Below, in pieces: positions 22,333 to 33,103 of a stretch of 64,000 nt of DNA. The number at the start of each line of letters is the position of its first letter. The stretch's first letter is position 1. Below the pieces are notes generated by a model that had not been told where the DNA came from, ran no database searches, and saw nothing but the letters and a program-made list of their open reading frames with translations. Made by a program: the position numbers and the translations under genes. The DNA lies in contig JAEQBH010001141.1 of the NCBI GenBank assembly GCA_016808115.1, positions 186,001-250,000 of the forward strand. The letters are read 5' to 3'. The DNA is from Tetrastigma voinierianum (Eukaryota > Streptophyta > Magnoliopsida > Vitales > Vitaceae).

Positions 22333-22487
22333 ATGACATCATCACCTAAGGACTATTATCTAATCCCCGGCAACAATATCATAAGACTTGTTAAGACTAC
22401 ATCAATAAATTGTTATGGATCAAAAAACACCTATTCAAATTGAGACTTATTACCCAAGGACTATTGTCTAATCCTCGCAAATAAACC
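22333..22487. repeat. ~110-bp offset duplication at the X(-) LTR end
   Basis: The block 'acctaaggactattatctaatcc' (about 22340) recurs as 'acccaaggactattgtctaatcc' (about 22450), with similar flanks and an offset of about 111 bases. The first copy lies in the primer-site remnant, the second inside the LTR. Confidence 0.8.
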
Positions 22488-23903
22488 ATTAAACTTCGAG
22501 TGTGGTTTCCTTAAGTATCACTTGATTAAAAGATATTGTAAGAGCAAACCATTTTCGTGTGGTTTTGATCCAAGATACCGCAAGTGCAATGTGCTCGACA
22601 AGTAATAAAAATGGATTTAAGTCCGTATATCGATCCCAATAAGAGATCTCAAGAATTTTTCAATCAACTACCCCAACTACTTTTTTCCATACTATTCGAC
22701 GATAATACGATAGTGAGATTTTGCTTTGAAAGCTCAAATGAATGATGTAAAGAAAATGAATGAACAATAAATGAATTGAATATTGAAATATCAAAATAAC
22801 AAAATAACAAATTTAGATTTCCAATCAAGTATCTCTAAAGAAAACATTGAATAATCGCCTATTGTGAAGAATCAATTCCTACAAATTGCATCAGATCTGG
22901 GTTTTCTCGAACTATATCTTTAAAACTACTAAGGGATTAATATAGCAGGACTGGATCTCTCCATACCACACGCTCATCATCTCACCTTAACCCGTTTCTC
23001 TCGAACAATGTGGGGTGAAATAACTACTTTTAAAACCAGCTGCCTGCTCGGGTATTTTTCTTCAATACTTCATACCCAATAAATAATGGACTGCACTGAA
23101 AGCTCCTTCAAGTTGGCCATTGCCGAGGCCGCACTATACTCTGCTTCTCACCCTCAAAATTTTAGAATAGCTTTACTCTTTCCTTGATTAGATCCTTGCT
23201 AACACCTGGATCTAATTCACTATTCGGAATGAGGTGGAACTCTCTCAGATATTTAAATTTATAACTCACTCAACTCATTCTCTACATGTTTAGAAGAGGA
23301 TGTATTGATTTAAATATACGTAGCTATTAGATCAGCAATTCTCGTGTTCAAATACCTTCCCGAAATTGTTTCTTACTCAGAATGCCTTCGTGTCACCCAG
23401 AGGGCCTCCCCGGAAATCAGCTGAAACAACCTCGCGCGGGTACAAAGAGATCGAAATCGGGATCAATTCCAAGAACACGCAAAACCGCAGAAGTCGATTT
23501 AACATCCGGTTCAGCTATTATGAATGAAATATCGCAGAAAGATTATTTCGACAATAACGCCAATTCAATGGAAGCTTCGGTTTCTAATTTCATCGATTAT
23601 ACCATACAATGGCTTCGTTGATCAAGAAAACTAATCGGTAAATCCGAACCAGTGTTCGAAATCCCAAAATTTGTCCGGAATTCAAACAACCGCATTAATT
23701 TTAAGAAATAAACATCCGCATTCAACTCAATCCTTACGCCTAACGTTCAAACTAAATTAGGAACGAACACAAACTAATCTAATCTAAATAAATGGAAAAA
23801 CGTAAATCAGTTAAAAGAAAATAAAAAAAAATATAGGAGCCTTCAGCAACCCAGATTTCTCTTTCAAGTCGCCAAGAGTTGCCTTTCTTCAATAGCAGCT
23901 GTG

Positions 23904-23914
23904 TATTTATAGGG
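23904..23914 (-). promoter_or_regulatory. TATA box of X(-) LTR
   Basis: CTATAAATACA on the - strand, immediately downstream (in element sense) of the motif array, as in X(+) at 10477. Confidence 0.7.
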
Positions 23915-23984
23915 CTCAAGTCATTCTAATTTCGATGCACCTCTCATTGTGGGATTTCAAGTTAACCGCCCATTGTTGATACCG

Positions 23985-24745
23985 CCGCGACATCGAGTCC
24001 CTTCGCCGCGACCTCGTTGTCTCGCCTTTGTCGCAGGCCTTTGTTTGGTTGGCGATAAGTCTTGGTGGAGTCGATGTCGGAAGCTTAAGGACGCCGCGAC
24101 CTTAACTGCAGATTCGATGTCGCAACAAGTGGATGTTGTCACACCTCTTTCTTCTCTCAGAAGGGTTGTCACGACCTCCGATGTTGTCGACTTCCTTCTT
24201 CATTGTAAATGTTACCGCTACCACCACAGATGTCGCTGACTTCCTTCATAGTTGATGTCGCCGATGTTTGATGTTATTCGACCTTCTCGCCTCGCAATTG
24301 ATGTCAATGGTTATCCGTGTGTCACGCGACCGCCTCTTCTTACAACCGCCGTCGCGACCGCCATCGTCTCACACTTCCTTCGTAAATTGTTGCCGCACTA
24401 CTGTGTGTCGCCGCTACCTCTTTTCTTTACTATTGTCGTCAGCGTAATCTTCCTCGAATGATGTCACACCTTCTTCGAAATGATGTCACGCGACTTCTTT
24501 CTCCTTGTAAGCCATATCATGCACAGATCTCGATTCGTTGTTGGATGCGCGCTTTCTGCATCCGATTCAAGAGCCATTGATGTCGCACAGATCCGTATGT
24601 TGGCAAGATCATGTCTTCTTTTTCTTTCAATTCCCGATTGCTTGACTCAGTTTCTTTCGGTCCCACTTATTTTTTGTTTTCACTAAGCTTCATTTGAGAT
24701 CGAGTCACGCTGCAACCTCGAATATGCATTTTGACATTGCCAAGG
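23985..24745 (-). repeat. GTCGCGAC-type palindrome array in X(-) LTR
   Basis: On the + strand: repeated cgccgcgac, tgtcgc, gtcgcgacc, gtcacgcgac words about every 25-50 bases for 760 bases. It is the same motif as in X(+) but in a more diverged form, and at the same place relative to the TATA box. Confidence 0.8.
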
Positions 24746-24986
24746 CTTCACCACGACATCGTCCTTTCATCCTCGTGTGCGCCTTTCTCCACGTGAACCT
24801 ACTTCACCAATTATATTTCACACCGCCATCCACCTTCCTCGCTCATTTTTCCGCAAAATTCTTCTTTTTCGAATTCTCCGCTATATACGCTGTTAGTTAT
24901 TCCATGTTTCTCGCACATAAATTAGTCTTTTTAGATAAAAAAATAGATCGAAAATGGACTAAAAATAGATGACTTTAAGCTCATCA

Positions 24987-25001
24987 AACTCCCCCCAAAC
25001 T
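24987..25001 (-). other. Polypurine tract of X(-)
   Basis: On the - strand AGTTTGGGGGGAGTT, directly before the LTR start. Upstream of it is the 'ggacaaagcaaaattttaag' phrase common at Athila/Tat 3' ends. Confidence 0.88.
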
Positions 25002-25795
25002 TAAAATTTTGCTTTGTCCCAAGCAAAGAAAAGAAAATTTTGTTTGTCTCAAATCAAAAGGACATTTTTCTCGTCTGCTATGCGCAGCGTACCAATTTAA
25101 TTAAAATCAAATTGCATTCTCTTTTCTTTTGTATTCAGCCTTTTAAGTTCGCATAAAGGTTAAGTTTTACCAATCGTGTATACATAATCTAAATTGTTGA
25201 ATTTGTTTTACAAAACAAAAGATGCTAATTGATTCATTGAAGTTGAGTTGATTTTCTTCTCATTTTCTTAATGAGTCAATTAATCCTGTGGGATGCTCAC
25301 GCTTTTGATCTTTCCCGATTTTCCAAATTCCATAGGCTTGTTGTTCATATTGATCTCACTAATGTAGGTGATTACAAATCTTCAAGATCAATCGCCTTTT
25401 GGGCTTGTAATGTTAGGTTCGGGTGCGGGTGGGATGGATGGAATTTTTAGGTTAAGATTACCAATACTCCTTTTCCTTCTTACTCATCCGTTGTCCCCTT
25501 TCCTCCTTGTAATTTCTCAATAAACTCCCCTAAACTTCGTGTTCGGGATACCACCTGATTTTCTTCTCTATTCAAAATCGTATGTTCCCATTTATCTATA
25601 ATTCAAACTGGGAAATTTTCTTTTCAAGCCACCTTCAGAATAGTGCAATGTTTGTCTTCTTAAAGCTTAACACTCTTAACGAACTTTAAGTTAGTAACTC
25701 CATACCCAGATGACATTAGGGTACTAGGTGTTGAAACACCCCTAAGAACTTAATTGTTCAAGAGAGTTAGGCCACAAGACAAAACCTATTCCCTT
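25002..25795 (-). other. X(-) non-coding 3' region
   Basis: No coding motif in any frame. It precedes the polypurine tract in element sense. The end near 25795 is set by the start of recognisable + strand gag of P4. Confidence 0.55.
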
Positions 25796-25812
25796 AAGCC
25801 TTCTTTTCTGTT

Positions 25813-27327
25813 GTATGGGATCACATACACCCACCAAGGGTGAGTGCACCCTCTTGCATAATACCCCCTGCAGAGGATGCGGCACTGAGACCTTATTTGG
25901 TGCCCCTGCTCCCAACTTTTCATGGTATGGAAAACGAAAATCCATACACACACATCCGGGATTTTGAAGAAGTTTGCACAACTTTCAAGGAGGGTGCATT
26001 TGATATGGACTTGCCTGCCCGAAAGCCTTCCCTTTGACCTCAAAGATAAAGCCAAATTTAGCTTAATCTACTAAGGCCAAGGACCATCGAACCGGGCCGA
26101 AGCATAGCGACTTTTGAAGAAGTTCTCAAAGGCTCCACAAGACCAACAATTTGAAGAGGTGCAAATTCCACACCTCGCACTCATGATAGTGAGAAATTTT
26201 ATCAGTGCTGGGAAAGGTATCTTGAAACCATCAATGCATGCCCACACCATGGCTTCGATACGTGGATGTTGGTCAACCATTTTTACGATGGAATGTCCCC
26301 TTCCATGAAACAACTCTTAGAAACCATGTGTGGAGGACTTCTCAAAGAAATCCGTATTTAAGCTACGGATTTCTCAACTATGTCACAGACTTCCAAAGCT
26401 TCGATGAACCAAACTTAGGAACCGACTGTACATAAAGCCACCAAGAACCCAAGGGAGGCATTTATTCACCGACGGAGGATGTGGAATTAAAGGCTGTTGT
26501 CCACCGAACGTACATGGAAGAACTTTGAACGTAGAAACGACAGAGGTAACGGCAATAATCGAGACATCTATGCCTGGCCAACCATGTTTCAATTGTCACT
26601 CTACTGGGCCATCAAGGAGAACATTGTCCAATTTCTCCCCGCAAGGGATTTGGTGGTCGAAATGCAAATGTTGGCCACATAGCAACCAACCTGATGCTCG
26701 CATGGCAACACCTATAATCCCAACTGAAGAACCACCCCAACCTAGCCTAAGTCAAGCCCCTGTGATATGTTCCAATTGTGGGCACATTAGCAACAACGGA
26801 ATGGGTCTACCTCTCAGTAGCAGCCACTAACCTCATCACCTGTTGAGCAAGCTATCATGAACTTGAGCAAGGTGGTAGGGAATTTTGTAGAGGAGCAAAA
26901 AACAATCAATGCTCAGATAAACCAAAGAATAGAAAAGGTAGAAAGCTCCATGGATAAAAGGATTGATGGGCTTCACAAAAGCCTAAATAAAAAAATTGAT
27001 ACCATGTAGTTATCCATCAGTAGCCTGACCAATCAGCAACAAGTGCGTGAGAAAGGAGATCTCCCGACACTCCGCCTGGTCCTGTGGGAGCGCATCAACT
27101 AAGCTTCACAAGAGCTCCCACAAAAATGGATGAAGTCCAGTCCATTATCACCTTAAGGAGTGGTAAGGAAATCGAGCAACCGGTCCCCAAACCTGCAGGA
27201 AAAACCAGAGAACAAGAGGAAGTGGAGCCTGAACACATATTCATTAAAGAGGATTCAATGAGGGAAAGCATGCCTCCCCCATTTCCCTAAGCACTGAGAG
27301 GCAAAAAGAAGGCTCCTAAGCAAGAAG
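25813..27327 (+). pseudogene. P4 gag (first segment)
   Basis: Across shifting frames: SAPSCIIPPAEDAALRPYLV, then LLPTFHGMENENPYTHIRDF (25840-25965), AFPLTLKDKA-like remnants near 26030, a capsid segment near 26240-26310, FLNYV (about 26365), CFNCHSTG and CSNCGHIS (zinc-knuckle remnants near 26600 and 26770), and VQSIITLRSGKEIEQPVPKP (27133-27195). These match the E2 gag at 39560-40645 on the other strand. At least five frame changes or stops. It is interrupted at 27327 by E1. Confidence 0.85.
27323..27327 (+). repeat. Target site duplication of E1, left (AGAAG)
   Basis: AGAAG immediately before the LTR terminus TGATTCG; repeated at 34824-34828 after the other LTR. Confidence 0.88.
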
Positions 27328-28495
27328 TGATTCGTACAAGAGGTCGAAGCAAAATCAACAAAATTTATATACACCTAAAAGCCTTTACCATCACAGTCAA
27401 GCTACAAGTAGATAGTGGTCTAGGTCTAACACTGGGGGATGGGTTTTCATCCTAGAAATGGCTTCCGTGACTGCCCGAAGGTGCGCTTTCATTCGACTCT
27501 TTGAATTGTGTTTCAAAACAAAGTGGGAATAGTTTGAAAACTGAGAATTGTAAAAACTGAAAGTTAAAGCAGAAAGTTAATCTTGAAGATTTAGGTTACT
27601 AACTTGGCAAGTTAGGGCAAACAAGTGTCCTCGGTTTTATCCTCGCTGCTATGACATGCAACATATAGTCCATGGCATAACCTATCTATATTTAACTAGC
27701 AACCTCACCCATGAAACATCTCCTATTCGAGTCAATACAGTAGCATGCGCTATGGCCCCTTTTAGTTTAAAAACCCTAACATTCAATTATCATTTCGCAG
27801 GCTCAGAAGACCATCTATAAAAGTTAACAACAAGCAGCATCTCTCACCCGAGCACTGCATCCTAAAGTATGGAGAGTATCGCTGCAAATAATAATGTGAA
27901 ATGTTACTTTAACCCTAATTAAGAACCCTAACATGTAAATATTATCTCGTAGGCTCGTAAAGACCATCTAAAGAACAACAAATCCTAAAGCATGGAGAGT
28001 ATTGGCCAATCAATAACATCCCATGTTATAACCATGTTTTGAGAATAAGGGCCATAAATACACTACCCGTAGCTTTAATACAAGAGGACAAATACGATAT
28101 TCCACCACCAAGCTAGCTTCCTTCCTCTTCTCAAAGAAAGGAGGTTTAGCTTTCAAGCATCTCTTGAGCTGTCATCCTCAAGAGGTGGTTTCATGTACCG
28201 GAAAGGGAGAGAAAGAAGAGAGAGAAGAGAGAAAATAAATAAAAGCAAAACCTAAAATAAAAGACTTTATTTACAAAAGCAGTAAATGAAAAGAACTTAC
28301 AAATCACCAAAAACTTGTATTCCCTTCTATCCACCTCCTCTTTTTATTACAAGACATGAGGGGTATTTTATAAGCTCCCTCAAAGTATGAAAACTACCAA
28401 AACCCTAATAACTAGGCTAAGCTATAGACAATCAGGGTAATAAACCAAGCTCGAAGGCGCTGCATTAATTACAAAGGATGACAAGGCCTGCAAAT

Positions 28496-28760
28496 TTCGC
28501 TAGAGGTGAGAATTTCGCTAATTAGCGAATTTGGCAAGGGTTAGCGAATCTGGGCAAATGTGGCTTAGCGAAATTGGCAAGGTTTCTTAGCGACTTAATG
28601 TTGAAATTTCGCTAGCTAGATAAATTTCGCTAAGCTAGCGAAATCACAAGAGAAGCCAATTTCGCAAATGCACAAGGAAGTCGGGCTAGCTTAATTTCGC
28701 AATTTAGCTGAGATTGCAACAAGCTATGAAGTTATTATAAATTAAGATTGCGAATTGATT
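28496..28760 (-). repeat. TTCGCTA/TAGCGAA inverted-word array in E1 3' LTR
   Basis: Words AATTTCGCTA, TTAGCGAA, CTAGCGAAA and ATTGCGAATT recur at least twelve times in 265 bases, in both orientations, so neighbouring words form dyads (for example AATTTCGCTAATTAGCGAAT). The second LTR has the same array at 34245-34530. Confidence 0.88.
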
Positions 28761-29021
28761 GCGAAATTCGCTTGCATTGTCAGTTTTTCCCGTTTCCCAT
28801 CCTATCTTCAATCGTATCTCATTTCCTTCACTCGCTTTGTTTTTACATAGATTTTTGGGTCATTGATGGCTGAGACTAAACTTTCCAACCTCATGATCGA
28901 TCATTTGCATTGAGGTTGAAGTCCAAATGTGTATAAAAGTCTACAAAACAACCAAAACACCCTCAAGTTGGTATAAGTGTTACTAAGGTAACATGAACAC
29001 TTCAATCGGGGATATATGACA

Positions 29022-29093
29022 TGATTAATGATCAAAAGTACTCAAAACCCTATCTAATATATGGTCTAAAATTGCACTTTTGAGCACTAATCA
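29022..29093 (-). repeat. LTR-head inverted repeat, 72 bp (E1 3' LTR)
   Basis: On the - strand the LTR starts TGATTAGTGCTCAAAAGTGC, and the complementary arm (+ strand TGATTAATGATCAAAAGTAC) ends the module at 29022. The 5' LTR copy is at 34755-34823. Confidence 0.85.
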
Positions 29094-29107
29094 CACCCCA
29101 ACCGAAA
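29094..29107 (-). other. Polypurine tract of E1
   Basis: On the - strand GGTTGGGGTG just before the LTR start; E2 has GGTTGGGGGGTG in the same place. Confidence 0.85.
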
Positions 29108-30352
29108 CGCTATCCCTTAGCAATGCAAAATAAGAATTGAGATGTATGTGGTGATTTTCAAAAAGGTTGTGTTTCAAAAGGTTATCAGACTTATATACAA
29201 ACTAACATTACTTTAAAGTGAACAATTGAAATCAACATTTGAAAACCTATATACAAGAATAAAATCCATAAGAGAACAATTTTTAGAACAACAATGTTTC
29301 CATGATTTTCAACTTGGATTTGACCTAAGTCTAATGGTTCATTTCAGATTCAGATTGAAGTCAATAAATGCAAAATTTGTTTCCACCCCAACCCAAGACG
29401 ACATGGCCTTAAACCGTTGAACAATTAAGATAGGGCTGGTTACACTTCTTGCTTTCAATTATATTGTAGGATGCAATAAGTTTAGCAACCACTTCACCAA
29501 AGTCCATAAAATGTAGGTCCACCGACGACTCCCAACCACTAAGGCTTGGGGCATCAAGCCAAAGGATCAAAAGACCACTAACTCTAAAGGCTTCACCCCT
29601 ACTTCAATCGACTTCAAAATCAAGCACCTACACTACAATTCTACCTATTTCACCCATAAATCGAACACAAAATCGATGACTCCCAACCAATGAAGGCTTA
29701 GGGCATTCTTGCCTCTAAAGGCTTCGCCTATACACCCTTAATCGTGTTCAAAGCCTCTAAGGCAAAGCTCACGATTTTATCTTCTTTTTTCTTCTTTTTC
29801 TTTTTCTTTTTCTTTTTCCTTTTGGAAGACAACATCTTCAATTGCCGGGTAACTCAAACCGATTCTAGGTTGTCAACATGCCTAAGGCCTATTAAGAAAG
29901 GAAGGAGGCATACAAATTTACAACCTATCAAGCAATCTAGAGTGCAAGTAGAAATAGCATAAAGGGGGAAAATTCCAAGTTATGATGCTGACTCCGTGAC
30001 GACCAAATTTACCCAAGCATGGAATTTGTTCTTAGCATAGAAGTGAAAACATGATGATTCAATCATCCAAATTTTATAGCACCAATTGTCCGGGGCCAGA
30101 GGCAATTCAATTGTCCAATCAAGGCACCAATCGCCTAATTTAAGAGAAAACATTTACACAATGTACGTGCACACAAAACATGATATATGTACAATTACCT
30201 TAACCAAATTCTTCCCAAATATGGTAAGAATTGTAAGGCTCAGGGAGGATCCAGTAGGAGAATTTTTCATCACGCTCGTCGCACTACATAAGGTTTCAAT
30301 TTCCATTCATTGACTTTAAACACCTGTTATCATCCGATTGATTAAATCTCCA
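29108..30352 (-). other. E1 non-coding 3' region
   Basis: Carries the family block (on + strand 'ggtccaccgacgactcccaacc...aaggcttggggcatc', 29517-29553) twice in part (again near 29670-29705) and a pyrimidine tract (29787-29822). The ORF at 29744-29962 is driven by that tract and is not a gene. Confidence 0.8.
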
Positions 30353-31240
30353 TCAGAACTCGCTGGGATATTTATGTTGGACTATGAATGGACCCGCCCA
30401 TCGTGACTTGAGCTTTGCCTCGAAATAGATGGAGCTCGAGTCATATAAAAGAACTCGTCTCCCTTTAAAATCCTTCCTGGTTATCATTCGATCATGCCAT
30501 CTTTTCGATTTTTCCTTTGCAATCTTCGAATTCAAAAAGGCATCATTCCGTATTTCTTCCAATTCATTGAGCTCAAGGAACCTCTTGACTCCGGCTTTAC
30601 TTAAATCCAAATTCAGCTTCTTACTGCCCACCATGCTTCGTGATCAGATCTCCAATCGGAAGGTGACACGCCTACCATAGACCAATCGAAAAGGACATTC
30701 CCGTGGATTGTCTTGAAAGTCGCTCGTAAGCTCCATAGCGAATCGAGCGCTGGAGACCAATCTTTCCCCGTTAGTGCTTACCACCTTCATATTAGAATGG
30801 TCTTGATCTCCTGTCATAAGTTCTACTTGACCACTTGTTTGAGGATGGTAAGGGGTGGCCACTTTGTGTTTCACACCATTTAGCCATGAGGTTTTCAAAT
30901 GGTTTATTGCGGTAATATAAACTCCATCACTACAATGGTTTTCTAAACCCAAACCTGAAAAAGATATTGGCTTTCAAAAATTTAATTACCACTTACCGTC
31001 ATTGGTTTTGCAGGAATTCGCCAACTCCATTCGAGACATACTACTCCCCACCTAAAATGTACATATTACCATATGACGAGGAAAGGTCCCATAAAATCGA
31101 TGTGCCCCACATCGAATAATTCAACAACTAAAATTGTCTAAAGGGGATCATATGACGACGAGACAATTTCCCAAGCCTTTGGCATTTGTCACATACACAA
31201 AGACATTCCTCGTGTGCTTCTCAATAAGGAAGGCCGCAGA
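30353..31240 (-). pseudogene. E1 integrase
   Basis: Reading on the - strand: CHKCQRLGKLSRR (zinc finger, about 31155-31195), core remnants SSYGNMYIL and KPFENLMAKW, KHKVATPYHPQTSGQVEL (about 30830-30885), then FRLVYGRRV, and the C-terminal part AGVKRFLELNELEEIRNDAF and KLKSRWAGPFIV (30353-30634). This order and wording are typical of Athila/Tat integrase. Several stops and frame changes; the product would be non-functional. Confidence 0.9.
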
Positions 31241-31689
31241 AACCCGACTCAGTAACCTTCATCGCCGCTTTCGGGAAGCAAAATGACCACCACAAGCATT
31301 CTCATGGCAATGGTTTAAAATTCTCATTGCTCCCTTCGTGCACACATTTCCCCCGATGATTTGATCTCGCACAAGATGCAAATAGGAAAGGCTCTTCCCA
31401 ATAATAGGAACGGATTCCAAGAAAGAAATATTTCTATCCCGTCCTTTCCACTACCGATTTCTCCCTGTCGAGAGGAAATTGCAATGAGCATACCAGTGGA
31501 GCTTTCTCCAACTCGCATTAGGGATTCTTCAGAAATCTATCATTAATAGGTGGACTGTGGAGTGTCATGGGCTATAGTTAACCTTGACACGATGATCCGC
31601 CACCACATTTTCCACCCCTTCATCTCTTATTTCAGAAGTCGAACTCCCAAGAGCGTAACCCAACCCATGAGTCTCGCTTGCATTGCTTG

Positions 31690-31990
31690 GTTAAGAGATA
31701 TCAAAGCGTAATGATCCGTAAAAAATGACTATATCAGCCCCAACCAAGTATGCTCTCCGAATTTATTCCAAGGTACACCACCACAAAGAACTCTTCTCCG
31801 TAGCGTATAATTCCTCCGTGCTTCATTCAAGGTTTTGCTTGCATAACAAACCACATGAGGCTTCCCATCTCTCTCGCCGCACGCTTCCCATAGCAAGATC
31901 ACCGCATCACACATCACCCTTTCAAATGGTAACCGCCACTAGTGCTCGAACTATCAGCAGCAGCCAAATGAAATTTTAGTTCTTCGAAAC
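31690..31990 (-). pseudogene. E1 RNase H
   Basis: KPHVVCYASKTLNEARRNYT, LRRRVLCGGVPWNKF at 31729-31917, followed across a stop by FFTDHYAL (about 31715-31740). Corresponds to the YYASKTLNEAQ...YSDHAAL-type RNase H of Athila/Tat. The preceding connection domain (RT thumb) is at 31914-32168: HASFYKRFIKDFPKLPNP. Confidence 0.85.
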
Positions 31991-32665
31991 TCTTTCGGGC
32001 AATCTTTCTCCCAAACGAATTTGGCATCCTCTCAAGAAGTTTGTATTGTGGGTTTGGCAATTTTGGAAAATCTTTAATGAACCGTTTGTAGAAGCTCGCA
32101 TGACCAAGGGAATTTGGTTTAATTGTTCTCACATTTTTTAATAAAGCGTAATTTGGAAATAATGTCAATCTTGCTTTATCACCCCACTCCCCCGCTTAGA
32201 AATAATGTGCCCCAATACAATTCTCGTTTACCATAAAATGGCATTCCAGCTTAAGCACCAAATTCTTCTATACACCTCTCGCAAGACGGCTTCCAAATTG
32301 GTTAAGCATTCTTTCAAAATCAATTTCCATACACCGTGATATCATCCATGTATACCTCCATTATACGCTCTACCATGTCACCGAACATAATGAGAGCATG
32401 CATCAATAAAGTGGTCACGCATAAAGCCCAAAGGCATCCTCCTATAAGCATATGTGCCAAATGGACAAGTAAAGTAGTCTTTTCCGGTCTTCTGGCAATT
32501 TATCCGAAGTACCCTGAATACTCCATCCAAAATAATAGAAGGTGTCCTCAAACTCTTCCAGAGTCGATCGATGAAACTAAGAATGAAAGTGGTCTTTTCG
32601 TGTCACCTCATTGAGCCTTCTATAATCTATACACACTCTCCAACTGGTTGTAAGTCGGGTAGACA
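31991..32665 (-). pseudogene. E1 reverse transcriptase (N-terminus deleted)
   Basis: Begins at the RVCIDYRRLNEVT-type block (32610-32650 on the - strand as SVYRL and KAQ.GDTKRP), then TTFTCPFGTYAYRRMPLGF-type remnants (32420-32480), a degraded catalytic region with YTWMIS in place of FMDDFS (about 32330-32355), and a palm end VLGHIIS-type remnant (about 32190). Upstream RT blocks are absent because of the deletion joining gag to RT at about 32665. Confidence 0.78.
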
Positions 32666-32770
32666 ATTCTACAATCCCTCATGGTTCTATATGCATTTGG
32701 ATTCATAGGGTTCCTGCTGACTTGTCGTTCCTCGTGCATGGGGATCCATGGTATCAGTTTGCACACTGAC
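32665..32770 (-). pseudogene. E1 gag N-terminal stub fused to RT
   Basis: On the - strand: MHEERQVSRNPMNPNAYRTM followed by RDC, the start of Athila/Tat gag (E2 has AYRSMRDHIHPPKVSAPSC at the same point). Within about 20 bases it switches to RT sequence, so nearly all gag, the protease and the first RT blocks were lost in one deletion of several kb. Confidence 0.72.
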
Positions 32771-33085
32771 TTCACTAGCTAGGTCAAGTTGTGTACTTAT
32801 CCTATACAATCTACCTGATGTGTCTCTATCCCACTGTTGCATACACAGTTGTTACACAATTAAAGAGACAACAAAGAGCAACAAACAACCTGCAAAAAGA
32901 TTAAAATTAACTAAAAAAAAAAACTGACTGAATGAAAACTGAAACTGAAACCAAAGGCAAGCACGCAAAGTGAAGCAACCGGCAGCCTCGCAACCGAGTT
33001 GCAAAAAGAGGTGTGTTGTTACCTTCACTTGTGACGTGGGATCACAAGTACTCTTCAACTTACTGATAAGTAGTTTCGCACCATC
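32771..33085 (-). other. E1 leader
   Basis: About 315 bases between primer site and gag stub. A-rich on the + strand near 32910; otherwise nothing recognised. The ORF pair at 32852-33191 spans leader and LTR and is not coding. Confidence 0.6.
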
Positions 33086-33103
33086 CTCGCAACGGCGCCA
33101 TTT
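33086..33103 (-). other. Primer binding site of E1
   Basis: On the - strand AAATGGCGCCGTTGCGAG: the Athila/Tat primer site with one or two changes, directly after the LTR end. Confidence 0.9.

Larger units (their letters stand above)
22389..24986 (-). mobile_element. X(-) LTR
   Basis: 2,598 bp reading on the - strand from TGATGAGCTTAAAGTCATC (24986 downward) to GTCTTAACA (22389). The high end abuts a polypurine tract (24987-25001); the low end abuts a primer-site remnant (22365-22388, with 'ccggcaacaat' in place of 'ccggcaacggcgcc'). An LTR with internal DNA on both sides implies a recombined multi-LTR structure, as in P2. The ORFs at 23949-24239, 24252-24461 and 24480-24686 are LTR sequence. 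Confidence 0.8.
27328..29093 (-). mobile_element. E1 3' LTR
   Basis: 1,766 bp reading downward from TGATTAGTGCTC at 29093 to CGAATCA at 27328. Matches 33104-34823 throughout. TATA box on the - strand at 28364-28374 (cttataaaata). The motif array (28496-28760) lies upstream of it in element sense. Confidence 0.9.

Noticed and set aside
23949..24686. Three consecutive + strand ORFs (96, 69, 68 codons) that could look like a small gene cluster
   Set aside because: They are the X(-) LTR motif array read on the wrong strand; GTCGC-rich words create long GC-richer open frames.
26840..27000. Coiled-coil-like host protein fragment (EEQKTINAQINQRIEKVESS-type text)
   Set aside because: It lies between the P4 zinc knuckle and the SIITLRSGK gag motif and is the usual coiled segment of Athila/Tat gag.
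29744..29962. ORF with a run of phenylalanines that resembles a hydrophobic segment
   Set aside because: It comes from a CTTTTT microsatellite in the E1 3' region.
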